A DNA stretch of 42,598 bases from Burkholderiales bacterium (GTDB lineage: Bacteria > Pseudomonadota > Gammaproteobacteria > Burkholderiales > Burkholderiaceae_C). Numbering within the stretch: position 1 is the stretch's first letter; every line of letters starts with the position of its first letter. The stretch is from NCBI GenBank assembly GCA_025360385.1, contig JANYCG010000243.1, positions 1 through 42,598 on the forward strand, written 5' to 3'. Below are positions 28,963 through 38,592 of this stretch, one piece after another. The notes beneath the pieces are model-generated. The model ran no database searches, was not told the origin of the DNA, and saw only the letters and a program-made list of their open reading frames with translations. The position numbers and the translations under genes were made by a program.

Positions 28963-30084
28963 TTAGAGCGAATTATGAAGGGCTTGCAGCATTTGGCGGT
29001 TTTCTGCGGGCGTGCCAACCGTCAAACGCAGGCAGTTGGCCAGCAGAGGATGCAGTTTTGACACATTTTTGACCAGCACGGACTGCGCTTTCATGCCGTC
29101 GAAGGTTTTTTGCGCATCAGGCACACGCGCCAAAATCATGTTGGCGTCACTGGGCCAGTGCCTGAGACCTGGAAGGCCGGACAATGCTTTGATAACAATA
29201 GCACGCTGCTCTTGTATTTCAAGGGCTTGCAGCCTAAACACTTCCTGATGTTCGATCGCGAACAGGGCGCATTCATAGTTCAGCACGCTGATGTTGTAGG
29301 GTGGGCGCAACTTGTCAACCTCATCGATCAGGGCTTTAGGGCCCATCATGTAACCGATGCGCACACCGGCCAGCCCAAATTTGCTCATGGTGCGCATCAA
29401 GAGCACATGCGGGTGTTTTTCGGGGGACTGGCGAATCTTGTCGATCCAGCTGCGCGACGCGAACGGCTGATAGGCCTCGTCCATCACCACGAGGCCGTTT
29501 TGCGCGGCTTGCAGCGCAATGATGCGGGCAATGGTGTCGTCATTCCACAAGTTGGCGGTGGGGTTGTTCGGATAGGCGATGTAAATGATGGCCGGCTGGT
29601 GGGTGGCGATCGCCGCCAGCATGGCCGCCTCGTCCAGCTCAAAATCAGCCGTGAGGGGCACGCCAACGTAGTGCAGGCCCTGGAACCTGGCGCTCATGCC
29701 GTACATCACAAAACCGGGCTCAGGCGCCAGGATGACGGGTGTTTTGCCACCCAGGTTTTGATCAGGTGGCAAATCCACGGCCATCGCGAGCAGAGAAATC
29801 AGTTCATCCGAGCCATTGCCCAGCATGATCTCAAAGCCCTCGGGCATCTCTGCATAGGCCGCCAGGGCCTTGCGCAAATCGTTCACGCGGCTATCGGGGT
29901 AGCGGTTCAGCGCCAAAGCGCCCAGACGCTGGCCCAGCTCGGCCTGCAAGGCCGCGCCCAGGCGGTGCGGGTTTTCCATGGCGTCGAGTTTGACCATGCC
30001 CGTCGAGTCTTGAATCGCATACCCATGCATGGACACAATGTCCTGGCGCAGGCGGGTGGCAATGAGGGTTTGGGAGGTGTTCAT
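28963..30084 (-). CDS. hisC: Histidinol-phosphate aminotransferase
   Basis: This 373-residue PLP-dependent class II aminotransferase converts imidazole acetol phosphate to histidinol phosphate. KLDAMENPHRLG, the LGNGSDELISLL cofactor site, YPNNPTANLW, and the Schiff-base lysine in RTMSKFGLAGVRIGY are present. The ATG at 30084 (MNTSQTLIATRLRQD) is the family start; upstream in-frame codons overlap the neighbouring gene. It is 19 bp from the FGE-fold gene. Confidence 0.95.
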   Translation of the reverse strand: MNTSQTLIATRLRQDIVSMHGYAIQDSTGMVKLDAMENPHRLGAALQAELGQRLGALALNRYPDSRVNDLRKALAAYAEMPEGFEIMLGNGSDELISLLAMAVDLPPDQNLGGKTPVILAPEPGFVMYGMSARFQGLHYVGVPLTADFELDEAAMLAAIATHQPAIIYIAYPNNPTANLWNDDTIARIIALQAAQNGLVVMDEAYQPFASRSWIDKIRQSPEKHPHVLLMRTMSKFGLAGVRIGYMMGPKALIDEVDKLRPPYNISVLNYECALFAIEHQEVFRLQALEIQEQRAIVIKALSGLPGLRHWPSDANMILARVPDAQKTFDGMKAQSVLVKNVSKLHPLLANCLRLTVGTPAENRQMLQALHNSL

Positions 30085-30103
30085 AGGTTCGTGACAAATT
30101 GAA

Positions 30104-31273
30104 TCATGGCCCCAGCACAACCCGCAGGCCGGTTCCGCTTTCACGCGTGGCAGCGGGGCGGTGGTCACGAAAGGCGGAGCGCAAATAGACCGGGTTGCTG
30201 ACCCAGGAGCCGCCGCGGCGCACCCGATGATTGCCGTCGCAATTGGCCACCCAGGCGCTGCCGTCGGCGGGCGCGAACTGGTAGTCGTGGTGCCAGCAGT
30301 CTTCCACCCATTCGTAAACATTGCCATGGACGCCCATCAGGCCAAAGGGATTGGGCTTGAAACTGGATACCGCCACGGTATTGCGGCGGAATGTACTGCG
30401 CGCACTGCTGACATAGGCTATGTCGCCATTGAAATTGGCCTGGTCGGACTCGATGCGGTCGCCCCACCAGAAATGCGTGCTCTGGCGTCCCCGCGCGGCG
30501 TATTCACGCTCTGCTTCGCTGGGCAAGCGGTAATTTTTGCCAGTGGTCTGGGTCAACCACTGGGTGTAGGCACGGGCGTCGTTCCAGCTCACGCACACCA
30601 CTGGGTGGTCGTCGCCCTGGGTCAAGGCCGGGTTCAGCCAATTTTTATCGGCTGACTGGTAACGGTTCTCAAGCCAGACCGTGCAGTTTTGAGCGACTTC
30701 GGCTTCGGTGCGATATTGGGTGGTGCGCACGAAGGCGGCAAACTCGGCCCGTGTGACAGCATGGATGCCGATGGCAAACGGGGCCAGGTTGACGCCGTGT
30801 TGCGGCTGCTCGGTGTCGAACTGCGGAAAGCTGTCGGCCCGAAGCGAGGCGAGTTTACGTTCGGCCTCGCTGCTGCCCATGGTGAAGGTGCCCCCCGGCA
30901 ACACCACCATCTCAGGGCACTCGGCACAGTCACGAAACCGCGTGCCGGCCGCCGGCAGTTCAGTGCGCCCGACCGGTCGGCGCGCGCCTGCAGGCGCAGG
31001 TGTTTGCGCAGACGTTTGCCCTGACGTTTGTGCGGCCGTTGGGGCACCAACGCCGGGGGCCACGCCGGGCGAGTGGCTGCGCAAACGCGCCATGTGGGCC
31101 CGCGCCAAACGTGCATACCGGCCCGCGGGATAAAGCTCCAGATAGGCTTGGTAGGCCTCGACCGAGTCGACGCTTCGGCTATCGCCCCAAAAGCTGTCCT
31201 CACGCAGCCAATCCTGCGCTTGCGCCATCTGGCCGACCAGCAAAAACACGCAGACAAGCAGACGACGCATCAT
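30104..31273 (-). CDS. Exported FGE-sulfatase (SUMF1) fold protein lacking catalytic cysteines
   Basis: This 389-residue protein has a signal peptide (about 1-20, MMRRLLVCVFLLVGQMAQAQ) and a short helical repeat (YQAYLELYPAGRYARLARAH, about 41-60). An Ala/Thr/Pro-rich linker then leads to a C-terminal formylglycine-generating-enzyme (SUMF1/DUF323) fold: MVVLPGGTFTMGS, PVVCVSWNDARAYTQWL, YRLPSEAEREYAARG, NPFGLMGVHGNVYEWVEDCW, RVRRGGSW and GLRVVLGP. In true FGE two cysteines follow the GGSW-like motif; here the segment is SWVSNPVYLRSAFRD without cysteine, so sulfatase activation is unlikely. The role is unknown; related folds act as binding domains or other enzymes. The gene lies in the his operon, 10 bp after hisD and 19 bp before hisC. 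Confidence 0.85.
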   Translation of the reverse strand: MMRRLLVCVFLLVGQMAQAQDWLREDSFWGDSRSVDSVEAYQAYLELYPAGRYARLARAHMARLRSHSPGVAPGVGAPTAAQTSGQTSAQTPAPAGARRPVGRTELPAAGTRFRDCAECPEMVVLPGGTFTMGSSEAERKLASLRADSFPQFDTEQPQHGVNLAPFAIGIHAVTRAEFAAFVRTTQYRTEAEVAQNCTVWLENRYQSADKNWLNPALTQGDDHPVVCVSWNDARAYTQWLTQTTGKNYRLPSEAEREYAARGRQSTHFWWGDRIESDQANFNGDIAYVSSARSTFRRNTVAVSSFKPNPFGLMGVHGNVYEWVEDCWHHDYQFAPADGSAWVANCDGNHRVRRGGSWVSNPVYLRSAFRDHRPAATRESGTGLRVVLGP

Positions 31274-31283
31274 GATGCCAAGC

Positions 31284-32600
31284 CTATTTCAAACGCATCT
31301 CGGCCGCGCGGGCATGCGCCTGCAAACCCTCGCCGTAAGCCAATTCGGCCGCGATTTTCCCTAGCGTCTGGGCGCCCTGCTCGCTCACCTCGATCAAGCT
31401 GGAACGTTTTTGAAAATCGTACACGCCCAGCGGGCTGGAGAAACGTGCGGTGCCAGCCGTCGGCAACACGTGATTGGGGCCTGCGCAATAGTCACCCAGG
31501 CTTTCACTGGTGAACGCGCCCAAAAAGATCGCCCCCGCATGTTTGAGCAGCGGCTCCCAACGGTGCGGGTCAAGGCTGCTGACCTCCAAGTGCTCTGGGG
31601 CTATTTTGTTGCTGATCTCACAGGCTTCCTCCATGCTGCGGGTAAGGATCAAGGCACCCCGGCCGTTCAAGGATTTGGCAATGATGTCTGCGCGTGGCAT
31701 GTCGGCCAGCAGCCGGGTGATGCTGGCCTGCACGGCGTCGATATAAGGCGCGTGCGGGCACAACAAAATGCTTTGGGCCAGCTCGTCGTGCTCGGCCTGG
31801 CTGAACAGGTCCATCGCCACCCAGTCAGGTGGCGTGCTGCCGTCGGCCAGTACCAGAATTTCACTTGGGCCGGCAATCATGTCAATGCCCACTTTGCCAA
31901 ACACCTGGCGTTTGGCCTCGGCCACATAGTCGCGCCCTGGCCCGGTGATTTTGTCGACCGCCGGGATGGTCTGGGTGCCATAGGCCAGCGCCGCCACCGC
32001 CTGCGCACCACCGATCATGAACACCCGGGACACGCCGGCCACATAGGCGGCCGCGAGCACCAGCAGATTCTTGTGGCCACCCGGCGCCGGGGAGACCATG
32101 ATGATTTCGGGCACACCTGCGACATGGGCCGGAATGGCGTTCATCAACACGCTGGACGGATAGGCCGCCTTGCCGCCCGGCACGTAAATGCCTGCACGGT
32201 CAATCGGGGTGACTTTTTGGCCCAGCAAGGTGCCCTCGGCATCCCGATAGCTCCAGCTCTCCCCACTGGCCTTTTTTTGCGCCTCGTGGTAGCTGCGAAC
32301 TCGCGCAGCTGCAGCGCTCAGGGCTTCGCGTTGTCGAGCCGGAATCGCCTCGTACGCCGACTTCAACTCGGCTTGGGTCAACTCAAGCTCCGGCATGGAA
32401 GCGGCCGGGAGAAGATCCCACCGGGCGGTGTATTCGAGCACGGCAGCATCGCCGCGTTGGCGCACCTGCGCCACGATGTCCTGCACCTGGCGCTCAATCA
32501 GTGCATTGGCGGCTTCAGACAGGTGCAGACGCGTTTTGAAGTCAGCCTCGAATGTGCCGCTGGATGTTGACAAACGGGCGGGAGATGCTATTAAAGTCAT
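31284..32600 (-). CDS. hisD: Histidinol dehydrogenase
   Basis: This 438-residue zinc enzyme performs the last two oxidations, histidinol to histidine, with [22 protein letters not shown], the [22 protein letters not shown] segment, [25 protein letters not shown] and IAPEHLEV with zinc ligands are conserved. Length is typical. It starts 16 bp after hisG. Confidence 0.96.
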   Translation of the reverse strand: MTLIASPARLSTSSGTFEADFKTRLHLSEAANALIERQVQDIVAQVRQRGDAAVLEYTARWDLLPAASMPELELTQAELKSAYEAIPARQREALSAAAARVRSYHEAQKKASGESWSYRDAEGTLLGQKVTPIDRAGIYVPGGKAAYPSSVLMNAIPAHVAGVPEIIMVSPAPGGHKNLLVLAAAYVAGVSRVFMIGGAQAVAALAYGTQTIPAVDKITGPGRDYVAEAKRQVFGKVGIDMIAGPSEILVLADGSTPPDWVAMDLFSQAEHDELAQSILLCPHAPYIDAVQASITRLLADMPRADIIAKSLNGRGALILTRSMEEACEISNKIAPEHLEVSSLDPHRWEPLLKHAGAIFLGAFTSESLGDYCAGPNHVLPTAGTARFSSPLGVYDFQKRSSLIEVSEQGAQTLGKIAAELAYGEGLQAHARAAEMRLK

Positions 32601-32616
32601 TGCAATTCGCAGGAAC

Positions 32617-33288
32617 TCAGGCCGACGCCAATTTCACGGCAGCGCCAAAGGCATCGATCAGCCCGCGCAGCGGCGCCTGCTTGAGCTTGAGTGCGGCCTG
32701 GTTCACGATCAGGCGCGAGCTGATGTCCATGATGTGCTCGACCTCAACCAGATGGTTGGCCTTGAGTGTGTTGCCGGTCGAGACCAGGTCCACGATGGCA
32801 TCGGCCAGGCCCGTCAACGGCGCCAGTTCCATGCTGCCGTAGAGCTTGATCAAATCAACGTGCACGCCTTTGGAGGCAAAAAACTCCCGCGCGATTGCCA
32901 CATATTTTGTAGCCACCTTCAGGCGGCTGCCTTGCTTGACAGCGCTTTCGTAGTCAAAATCAGCCCCCACCGCGACGCTGATGCGACATTTGGCAATCTG
33001 CAAGTCCAAGGGTTCGTACAGCCCGGCAGAGGCAGTGCTGCCCCCCCAGTCTGCCGCGTGTTCGATCAGTGTGTCTTTGCCGGTGATGCCCAAATCAGCG
33101 CCACCATATTGCACGTAAGTGGGCACATCGGTGGCCCGCACCACCAGCACACGCACGCCGGGCTGGTTGGTGGTCAGAATCAGTTTGCGCGACTTTTCGG
33201 GATCGTCCAGCACCTGGATGCCAGCCGCCCTGAGTAGCGGGAGGGTGTCTTCGAAGATGCGGCCCTTTGACAACGCCAGAGTGATCAT
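32617..33288 (-). CDS. hisG: ATP phosphoribosyltransferase, short form HisG(S)
   Basis: This 223-residue enzyme performs the first committed step of histidine synthesis, joining ATP and [36 protein letters not shown] and the PRPP loop [13 protein letters not shown] are conserved. It has no C-terminal regulatory domain, so it belongs to the short class that needs the HisRS-like regulatory subunit HisZ; no hisZ is in the window. Confidence 0.95.
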   Translation of the reverse strand: MITLALSKGRIFEDTLPLLRAAGIQVLDDPEKSRKLILTTNQPGVRVLVVRATDVPTYVQYGGADLGITGKDTLIEHAADWGGSTASAGLYEPLDLQIAKCRISVAVGADFDYESAVKQGSRLKVATKYVAIAREFFASKGVHVDLIKLYGSMELAPLTGLADAIVDLVSTGNTLKANHLVEVEHIMDISSRLIVNQAALKLKQAPLRGLIDAFGAAVKLASA

Positions 33289-33370
33289 CTTGCCTCCGGC
33301 TGAGCCGTCTCAAAGGCGGCAAACGCCCCCCCGGAAAGCAGCGCAGTACACGACGTGACTGGTGCGGGGC

Positions 33371-34639
33371 TCATTTCACCCTCTCGATGTCGGCGCCAAT
33401 TGCTTGCAGCTTGGCCTCCATTTGGTCATACCCCCGGTCAAGGTGGTAGATGCGGTCGACCAGGGTGTCGCCACTGGCCATCAGCCCTGCAATGACCAAA
33501 CCGGCCGAGGCGCGCAAATCGGTCGCCATGAGGGTGGCTCCGGACAGTTTTTCAACCCCTTCGACCACTGACACCTTGCCATCAATTTGAATTTTCGCGC
33601 CCAGGCGCACCAGCTCATTGACATGCATGAAGCGGTTTTCAAAAATGGTTTCGGTCACTTTGGCGGTGCCGCTTGAGACACAGTTCAGCGCCATGAATTG
33701 CGCCTGCATGTCGGTCGGGAACCCGGGGTATTCGGTGGTGCGGAAAGACTGCGCCTGCAAGCGCCCGCTGGACTGGATGCGGATGCCGTCCTGCACAGCG
33801 GTCACGGTGGCGCCCGCGTCGCGCAATTTTTCAATCACGGCCTCCAGGTGGTCGGCCCGCCCGTGTTTCAAATACACGTCGCCGCCGGTGGCCGCCGTGG
33901 CGCATAAAAAGGTGCCAGCTTCAATGCGATCTGCCACGACTTGATGCTCACATCCGTGGAGTTTTTCAACTCCCTGGATACGGATGCGGCTGGTGCCATG
34001 GCCTTCAATCCGGGCGCCCATTTTGATCAGCATGTCGGCAAGGTCCGGAATTTCAGGCTCTTGCGCGGCGTTTTCCAGTATGGTTTCGCCCTGCGCGAGG
34101 GTAGCCGCCATCATCAAATTTTCAGTGCCTGTCACGGTCACCATGTCGGTGGTGATGCGGGCGCCCCTCAGCCGGGTTTGGCCTGCGGCCAAACGGGCAA
34201 TCATGTAGCCGTGTTCCACCGTGATGTCAGCGCCCATGGCCTGCAGGCCTTTGATGTGCTGGTCTACCGGACGCGAACCAATGGCACAGCCGCCGGGCAG
34301 CGATACCGTGGCCTCGCCAAAACGGGCCAGCAAAGGCCCGAGCGCCAGCACCGAGGCGCGCATGGTCTTGACCAGTTCATATGGCGCTTCAGGGCTGATC
34401 GGGTTGGCGGCGCACAGCGTCAGGCCGCCACGCTCGCCATGGGTTTGCGTCTTGACGCCCATGTTGTCCAGCAACTGGCGCATGGTGGCGATGTCGCGCA
34501 GACGCGGGACATTCAACAAGGTGACCCGTTCGGTCGTGAGCAGGGCCGCGCACATTTGCGGCAAGGCAGCGTTTTTTGCGCCGCTGATCTGCACTGTGCC
34601 GCGAAGTTCACGGCCGCCGCGAATCAATAATTTATCCAT
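33371..34639 (-). CDS. murA: UDP-N-acetylglucosamine 1-carboxyvinyltransferase
   Basis: This 422-residue enzyme adds enolpyruvate from PEP to UDP-GlcNAc, the first committed step of peptidoglycan synthesis and the fosfomycin target. [29 protein letters not shown] and the catalytic cysteine C118 in [14 protein letters not shown] are present, so it should be fosfomycin-sensitive at that residue. Length is typical. It lies between bolA/ibaG and hisG, a conserved order. Confidence 0.97.
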   Translation of the reverse strand: MDKLLIRGGRELRGTVQISGAKNAALPQMCAALLTTERVTLLNVPRLRDIATMRQLLDNMGVKTQTHGERGGLTLCAANPISPEAPYELVKTMRASVLALGPLLARFGEATVSLPGGCAIGSRPVDQHIKGLQAMGADITVEHGYMIARLAAGQTRLRGARITTDMVTVTGTENLMMAATLAQGETILENAAQEPEIPDLADMLIKMGARIEGHGTSRIRIQGVEKLHGCEHQVVADRIEAGTFLCATAATGGDVYLKHGRADHLEAVIEKLRDAGATVTAVQDGIRIQSSGRLQAQSFRTTEYPGFPTDMQAQFMALNCVSSGTAKVTETIFENRFMHVNELVRLGAKIQIDGKVSVVEGVEKLSGATLMATDLRASAGLVIAGLMASGDTLVDRIYHLDRGYDQMEAKLQAIGADIERVK

Positions 34640-34725
34640 GTGATCTTGTTTTCAAATTGGGCCAGTCGGTGCATGCGCCTTTTACAGGCTCTGGCGGGCT
34701 GCTGCGGACGTTGCCCCCAGGCAAA

Positions 34726-34965
34726 CTATTGCGCCGCAGCCCACTCGGCGGGGGTCAACGTCTTCATCGACAGGGCATGAACCTCGTCGGTGTGCATTTT
34801 CGCCCCCAGGGTGGCGTAAACGCGTTGATGTCGCTGGATCAGGCGTTTGCCTACAAACTCGCGCGACACAATGGTCGCGTCCCAATGGCGGCCATCACCC
34901 GCCAGCTCACAGTGCTCGCAGGCCAAATTGGCGGTGATGATGGATTTGAGTTCGTCGGCAGTCAT
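34726..34965 (-). CDS. ibaG: BolA-family protein (IbaG-like)
   Basis: This 79-residue protein is a small BolA/IbaG homologue with the class-II KH-like fold. CELAGDGRHWDATIVS, FVGKRLIQRHQRVYATLG and DEVHALSMKTLTP are conserved. Family members pair with monothiol glutaredoxins and bind 2Fe-2S clusters. Position directly before murA and after an ABC exporter is that of ibaG (yrbA) in proteobacteria. Confidence 0.9.
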   Translation of the reverse strand: MTADELKSIITANLACEHCELAGDGRHWDATIVSREFVGKRLIQRHQRVYATLGAKMHTDEVHALSMKTLTPAEWAAAQ

Positions 34966-35003
34966 GAAGGTTTCAGTGGGGTGGGATGGAAATGGACGCC
35001 CAA

Positions 35004-35759
35004 TCAGCTGCGGATTTTGTAACCGATGCGCAGCAAGTTGACGGCGATGGCGCTGACCACGGCCAGCACCGTCGCCACCACGCCAAAACTCAACCAGGGC
35101 GACACGTCGCTGGCTCCAAAAAAGCCGTAGCGAAAGCCGTCAATCATGTAGAAAAACGGGTTGAGGTGGCTAACGCCCTGCCAAAACGCGGGCAGTGAAT
35201 GGATGGAATAAAACACGCCGCTTAAAAATGTCATGGGCATGACAACGAAGTTTTGAAACGCCGCGAGCTGGTCAAATTTTTCAGCCCACAGGCCAGCTAT
35301 CAGCCCGAGCGTGCCCATCAACGCGGCCCCCATCACGGCAAACAGCGCAATCCACAGCGGCTGCGCAAAGCTGAGGCTGGTGAAAAACGCTGAGACGGCA
35401 AACACGCCGATGCCCACGATGATGCCGCGCAACACGGCCGCCCCTACATACGCCACGTACCAGTTCATGTAAGACAGGGGCGCCAGCATCAAAAACACCA
35501 GGTTGCCCATCATCTTGCTCATGATCAGGGACGAGGAGCTGTTGGCAAACGAGTTTTGCAGCAGGCTCATCATGGCCAGCCCCGGCACCAGAAACGCGGT
35601 GTAGCTGACCGAGTCATAGACCTTGACGTGGGCCTCCAGCGCCTGGCCAAACACCAGCAGGTACAACATGGCCGTCAACACCGGGCCCGCGACGGTTTGA
35701 AACGCGACTTTCCAGAAACGCAGGGTTTCCTTGTACAGGAGAGTTTGCCAGCCGGTCAT
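35004..35759 (-). CDS. ABC-2 type transporter permease (YadH-like)
   Basis: This 251-residue inner-membrane protein has six hydrophobic segments and the ABC-2 permease signature toward the end (GVFYSIHSLPAFWQGVSHLNPFFYMIDGFRYGFFG). It is the membrane partner of the ATPase whose gene overlaps its start by 4 bp. The pair resembles E. coli YadGH; the exported substrate is not known. Confidence 0.9.
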   Translation of the reverse strand: MTGWQTLLYKETLRFWKVAFQTVAGPVLTAMLYLLVFGQALEAHVKVYDSVSYTAFLVPGLAMMSLLQNSFANSSSSLIMSKMMGNLVFLMLAPLSYMNWYVAYVGAAVLRGIIVGIGVFAVSAFFTSLSFAQPLWIALFAVMGAALMGTLGLIAGLWAEKFDQLAAFQNFVVMPMTFLSGVFYSIHSLPAFWQGVSHLNPFFYMIDGFRYGFFGASDVSPWLSFGVVATVLAVVSAIAVNLLRIGYKIRS

Positions 35760-36730
35760 GCTGTAACGGGCTCGTGGGGTGCAACGGCGCGGGCCAAGTC
35801 CGCAGCGGCTGGCTGATTTTTGCGGGCCATCACTTCAAGAAAGACATCTTCCAAATCTGCTTTGCGGATTTCGACATCCTGCGCCACCAGGCCGGCTTCA
35901 CGAACCGCTGCGAGGTAATGTTCGATTTCTTTGGCGTCGTGCGCCGGAAACTGCACAATTCTTCCTGTAATGCGGGCTTTGTCCCTGATACCAATAGGAA
36001 GTTCGCTATCTATTTTGAATCGAAGCACGTTGCCCGATGCCGCCTGCAAAAGTTCTGACGTCGGGGCCAGCGCCACCACCTTGCCGGTTTGCAGCATGGC
36101 AATGCGGCCACACAAAGCCTCTGCTTCTTCCAGGTAATGGGTGGTGAGCAACACGGTAGAACCCTGCTTGTTGAGTTTGGCGATGAATTGCCACAAGGTC
36201 TGACGCAGTTCAACATCGACGCCCGCCGTGGGTTCGTCCAGCACGATGACCGGGGGTTTGTGCACCAGGGCCTGTGCCACCAGAAAGCGCCGCTTCATGC
36301 CGCCCGAGAGTTGGCGCATATTGGCTTCGGCCTTGTCTGTGAGACCCAGATTGCTCAATAACTCCTCAATCCAGTCCTCATTTTTCTTGATGCCAAAATA
36401 CCCCGACTGGATGCGCAGTGCCTCACGCACATTGAAAAACGGGTCAAACACCAGCTCTTGCGGCACAACGCCAAGTTTGCGCCGTGCGGCCGCGTAGTCG
36501 GTCGACACGTCGCTGCCAAGCACCTCGACGCGGCCACGGGTGGCGCGGGTCAACCCGGCCAGAATGCTGATCATGGTGGTTTTGCCAGCGCCATTGGGGC
36601 CAAGCAGTCCAAAAAACTCACCTTGCTCAATGTCCAGGCTGACGCCGTCGAGCGCTAAAAAAGTGGAACCTTTCGGGCCTTTGGTGGCTGGGTAGGCTTT
36701 GGAGACGGTCTGAAAAGAAATAGCTGGCAT
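35756..36730 (-). CDS. ABC transporter ATP-binding protein (YadG-like)
   Basis: This roughly 324-residue ATPase has Walker A LLGPNGAGKTTM, the signature LSGGMKRRFLVAQALVH, Walker B VIVLDEPTAGVD and the switch histidine in LLTTHYLEEAE. The C-terminal 90 residues are a family-variable extension. The ATG at 36730 (MPAISFQTVSKAY) is favoured with GGCGG upstream; an ATG at 36742 would add four residues. A sequence in the C-terminal extension (35981-36009) resembles the dispersed repeats seen elsewhere in the window. Confidence 0.92.
   Translation of the reverse strand: MPAISFQTVSKAYPATKGPKGSTFLALDGVSLDIEQGEFFGLLGPNGAGKTTMISILAGLTRATRGRVEVLGSDVSTDYAAARRKLGVVPQELVFDPFFNVREALRIQSGYFGIKKNEDWIEELLSNLGLTDKAEANMRQLSGGMKRRFLVAQALVHKPPVIVLDEPTAGVDVELRQTLWQFIAKLNKQGSTVLLTTHYLEEAEALCGRIAMLQTGKVVALAPTSELLQAASGNVLRFKIDSELPIGIRDKARITGRIVQFPAHDAKEIEHYLAAVREAGLVAQDVEIRKADLEDVFLEVMARKNQPAAADLARAVAPHEPVTA
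35981..36009 (-). repeat. Possible in-frame copy of the dispersed repeat inside the ABC ATPase gene
   Basis: On the minus strand ATAGC (36005-36009) and AGGGAC (35981-35986) have the same 23-nt spacing as in the intergenic copies, with AACT and TATTG-GTATC similar to copy A. It encodes SELPIGIRD-like residues. Confidence 0.4.
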
Positions 36731-36757
36731 GTAAGCCGCCATTTTAGACTGACCCGC

Positions 36758-37057
36758 TCATGCCGGCGGCATGGCCGCGGCCAGCGGTGTGTTCAGGAGC
36801 GCTTCAACCCCATAGAGGGTGGCCAGCCGGGTCAATTGTTCTGGCATGTCGTTAACCTCAAGGCGCTTGCCCAAGGCGATGGCGGCGCGGCGGCAGGCCA
36901 GCAATACCGCCAGCGCAGACGTGTCAAAACGCCTGAGTTGCGAGGCGTCCAGCACCACCCTGTCGGTCGCGGCAGATGCCACGCCCGGCAACAGTTTTGC
37001 CAGGCAGGCGCTGGCCTGCGTTTGGGTGAGCTCCGCCGGCAAGACCAGCACCATCAA
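36758..37057 (-). CDS. mlaB: STAS-domain protein of the Mla system
   Basis: This 99-residue protein is a STAS-domain protein with VVLDASQLRRFDTSALAVLLACRRAA matching the conserved strand-helix around the usual serine/threonine site. MlaB regulates the MlaFE transporter by binding MlaF. It overlaps the mlaC stop by 4 bp (ATGA) and ends the mlaFEDACB cluster. Confidence 0.88.
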   Translation of the reverse strand: MMVLVLPAELTQTQASACLAKLLPGVASAATDRVVLDASQLRRFDTSALAVLLACRRAAIALGKRLEVNDMPEQLTRLATLYGVEALLNTPLAAAMPPA

Positions 37058-37692
37058 CCCTTTTTTGCGTTGGCTTTGTTGCGTTCGGCCAGCGTCGTGA
37101 TCAGGCCGTCAATGCCTTTGGCGTTGATCTCCTGCGAGAACTGGCTTTTGTAGGTTTCCACCAGCCAAACGCCCAGCACATTGATGTTGTAGATTTTCCA
37201 ACCTGCGCCCTGGCCTGGCGTTTTTTCAAGCCGGTAGTCAAGCTGGATCGGGTCTCCGCGCCCTTTGATCTCGGTGCGGGCCACAACCTCTTTGTCCTCC
37301 GGCGACGCGCGCAAAGGTTTGACCACGATGGTCTGGTCGCTGACTTGGGTCAAGGCACCTGCATAAGTGCGTACCAGCAGGGTTTTAAACTCTTCCTGCA
37401 GGCGTTTGCGTTGCTCAGGTGTGGCCTGGCGCCAGCCCGGGCCCACGGCCGAAGCGGTCATGCGTTCGAAATTGACAAAGGGCATCACCTTGCTTTCGAC
37501 CAGCAACACCACCTTGCTGGTGTCGCCTGCCAGAATGCTTTTGTCGGCCTTGACCGATTCCAAAACGTCGGACGACAAGCGCTTGACCAGGCCGTCAGCC
37601 GTTTCTTCACTGCTTTGCGCAAACCCATTCGCAACCAAGGCCATGGCGAGCAAAACTGCTGCTGACGCTTGGGCCCAATGTTTGACTTTCAT
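37054..37692 (-). CDS. mlaC: Periplasmic phospholipid-binding protein MlaC
   Basis: This 212-residue protein has a signal peptide (ending NGFAQ, about 1-24) and the MlaC/Ttg2D fold: VNFERMTASAVGPGWRQATPEQRKRL, FKTLLVRTYAGAL and the C-terminal WKIYNINVLGVWLVETYKSQF. It carries phospholipids between MlaA at the outer membrane and MlaFEDB at the inner membrane. The ATG at 37692 has GGAGAA 7 nt upstream, which decides the start over an upstream ATG. Confidence 0.93.
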   Translation of the reverse strand: MKVKHWAQASAAVLLAMALVANGFAQSSEETADGLVKRLSSDVLESVKADKSILAGDTSKVVLLVESKVMPFVNFERMTASAVGPGWRQATPEQRKRLQEEFKTLLVRTYAGALTQVSDQTIVVKPLRASPEDKEVVARTEIKGRGDPIQLDYRLEKTPGQGAGWKIYNINVLGVWLVETYKSQFSQEINAKGIDGLITTLAERNKANAKKG

Positions 37693-37782
37693 TTTCAATT
37701 TCTCCATGTGCGGTGTCACCCGCAGTTTCCACAACGTTCGAGCCGCAAGCCAGGACGACTGGCCCTGCCAATGCCACCCTTT

Positions 37783-38568
37783 TCAGGGCTTTTTGGCGGG
37801 CTCGGCCGTGGGGGCCGAGTCCTGCTCGTCATCGGCGTCAGGCGGCTCCTGCCCGTCGTACACCAGCGCCTGCCGGCGCTGCAAAAAAACGTCCCGCGTG
37901 AACAAATATTTGTCCAGCGCGGCGTCGCCGAGCAAATCTCCGGCACGCAACAGGCTGGCCCGGAAGTCCACCAGGCGCAGCACCGACAATGAATCACGGG
38001 TCGTCAAATTGACTTCTTTTTGCAGCGGATCGCCCCGGAAGTCCACCACCAAGCCAAAGCCGTCACGCACGGTTGTCGGCCCGAGCAGGGGCAGCATCAG
38101 GTAGGGCCCTGGCTTCACGCCCCAAAAACCCAGCGTCTGGCCAAAATCTTCATTGCGCCGCCCAATGTTGAGCGCCGAGGCTACGTCAATCAAACCATAA
38201 AAACCAGCCACCGTGTTGAGCGTGAAGCGCATCAAGGTGGCGACTGTCGCTTCTACCTTGCCCTGCAATGCCGCGTTCACCGCCACCCAGGGCTCGGACA
38301 GATTGCCAAAAAAATTGCCGACCCCGGCTCGCACAAAAGTTGGCGTGACCGTTTGGTAGGCCAAGGCGGCGGGTTTGAGCAGGGCTTTGTCCAGGCCGTC
38401 GTTGAAGTTGTACATCGAACGGTTGAAGTCTTCGTACGGGTCAGCTGGATTCGCCCCAGGTGCCGTCGCACACCCCGCCAAGAGAGAAAAACAGCCCAAT
38501 GTTCCTGTCAGCATTGTGTATGCTGCTATTTTTTTTATGACAATGATTGTTTTTTTGACGGCTTTCAT
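37783..38568 (-). CDS. mlaA: Outer-membrane lipoprotein MlaA (VacJ)
   Basis: This 261-residue lipoprotein has a lipobox ending in C33 (SLLAGC). The MlaA/VacJ core follows: DPYEDFNRSMYNFNDGLDKA, VGNFFGNLSEPWVAVNAALQ, FGQTLGFWGVKPGPYLMLPLLGPTTVRDGFG. MlaA takes mislocalised phospholipid from the outer leaflet of the outer membrane. Its gene lies between mlaD and mlaC, an order seen in betaproteobacteria. The acidic C-terminus (EPPDADDEQDSAPTAEPAKKP) is low complexity. Part of the signal peptide coding sequence resembles the dispersed repeat. Confidence 0.94.
   Translation of the reverse strand: MKAVKKTIIVIKKIAAYTMLTGTLGCFSLLAGCATAPGANPADPYEDFNRSMYNFNDGLDKALLKPAALAYQTVTPTFVRAGVGNFFGNLSEPWVAVNAALQGKVEATVATLMRFTLNTVAGFYGLIDVASALNIGRRNEDFGQTLGFWGVKPGPYLMLPLLGPTTVRDGFGLVVDFRGDPLQKEVNLTTRDSLSVLRLVDFRASLLRAGDLLGDAALDKYLFTRDVFLQRRQALVYDGQEPPDADDEQDSAPTAEPAKKP
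38501..38529 (-). repeat. Possible repeat-like segment in the mlaA signal-peptide region
   Basis: On the minus strand ATAGC (38525-38529) and AGGAAC (38501-38506) are 23 nt apart, the same spacing as in the dispersed repeats; about 21 of 37 bases match copy B. It is weaker than the ABC gene case. Confidence 0.25.
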
Positions 38569-38592
38569 GGAGGCTGGGACAGTGCCTGCGGC

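Noticed and set aside
29185-29235. AATAGCACGCTGC...CAAGGGC inside hisC as a repeat copy
   Set aside because: The spacing is off by about one base and the protein length matches other HisC sequences; the similarity is too weak.
31410-32570. 386-codon open frame on the plus strand opposite hisD
   Set aside because: Antisense shadow of hisD with biased, non-protein-like composition and no ribosome-binding site.
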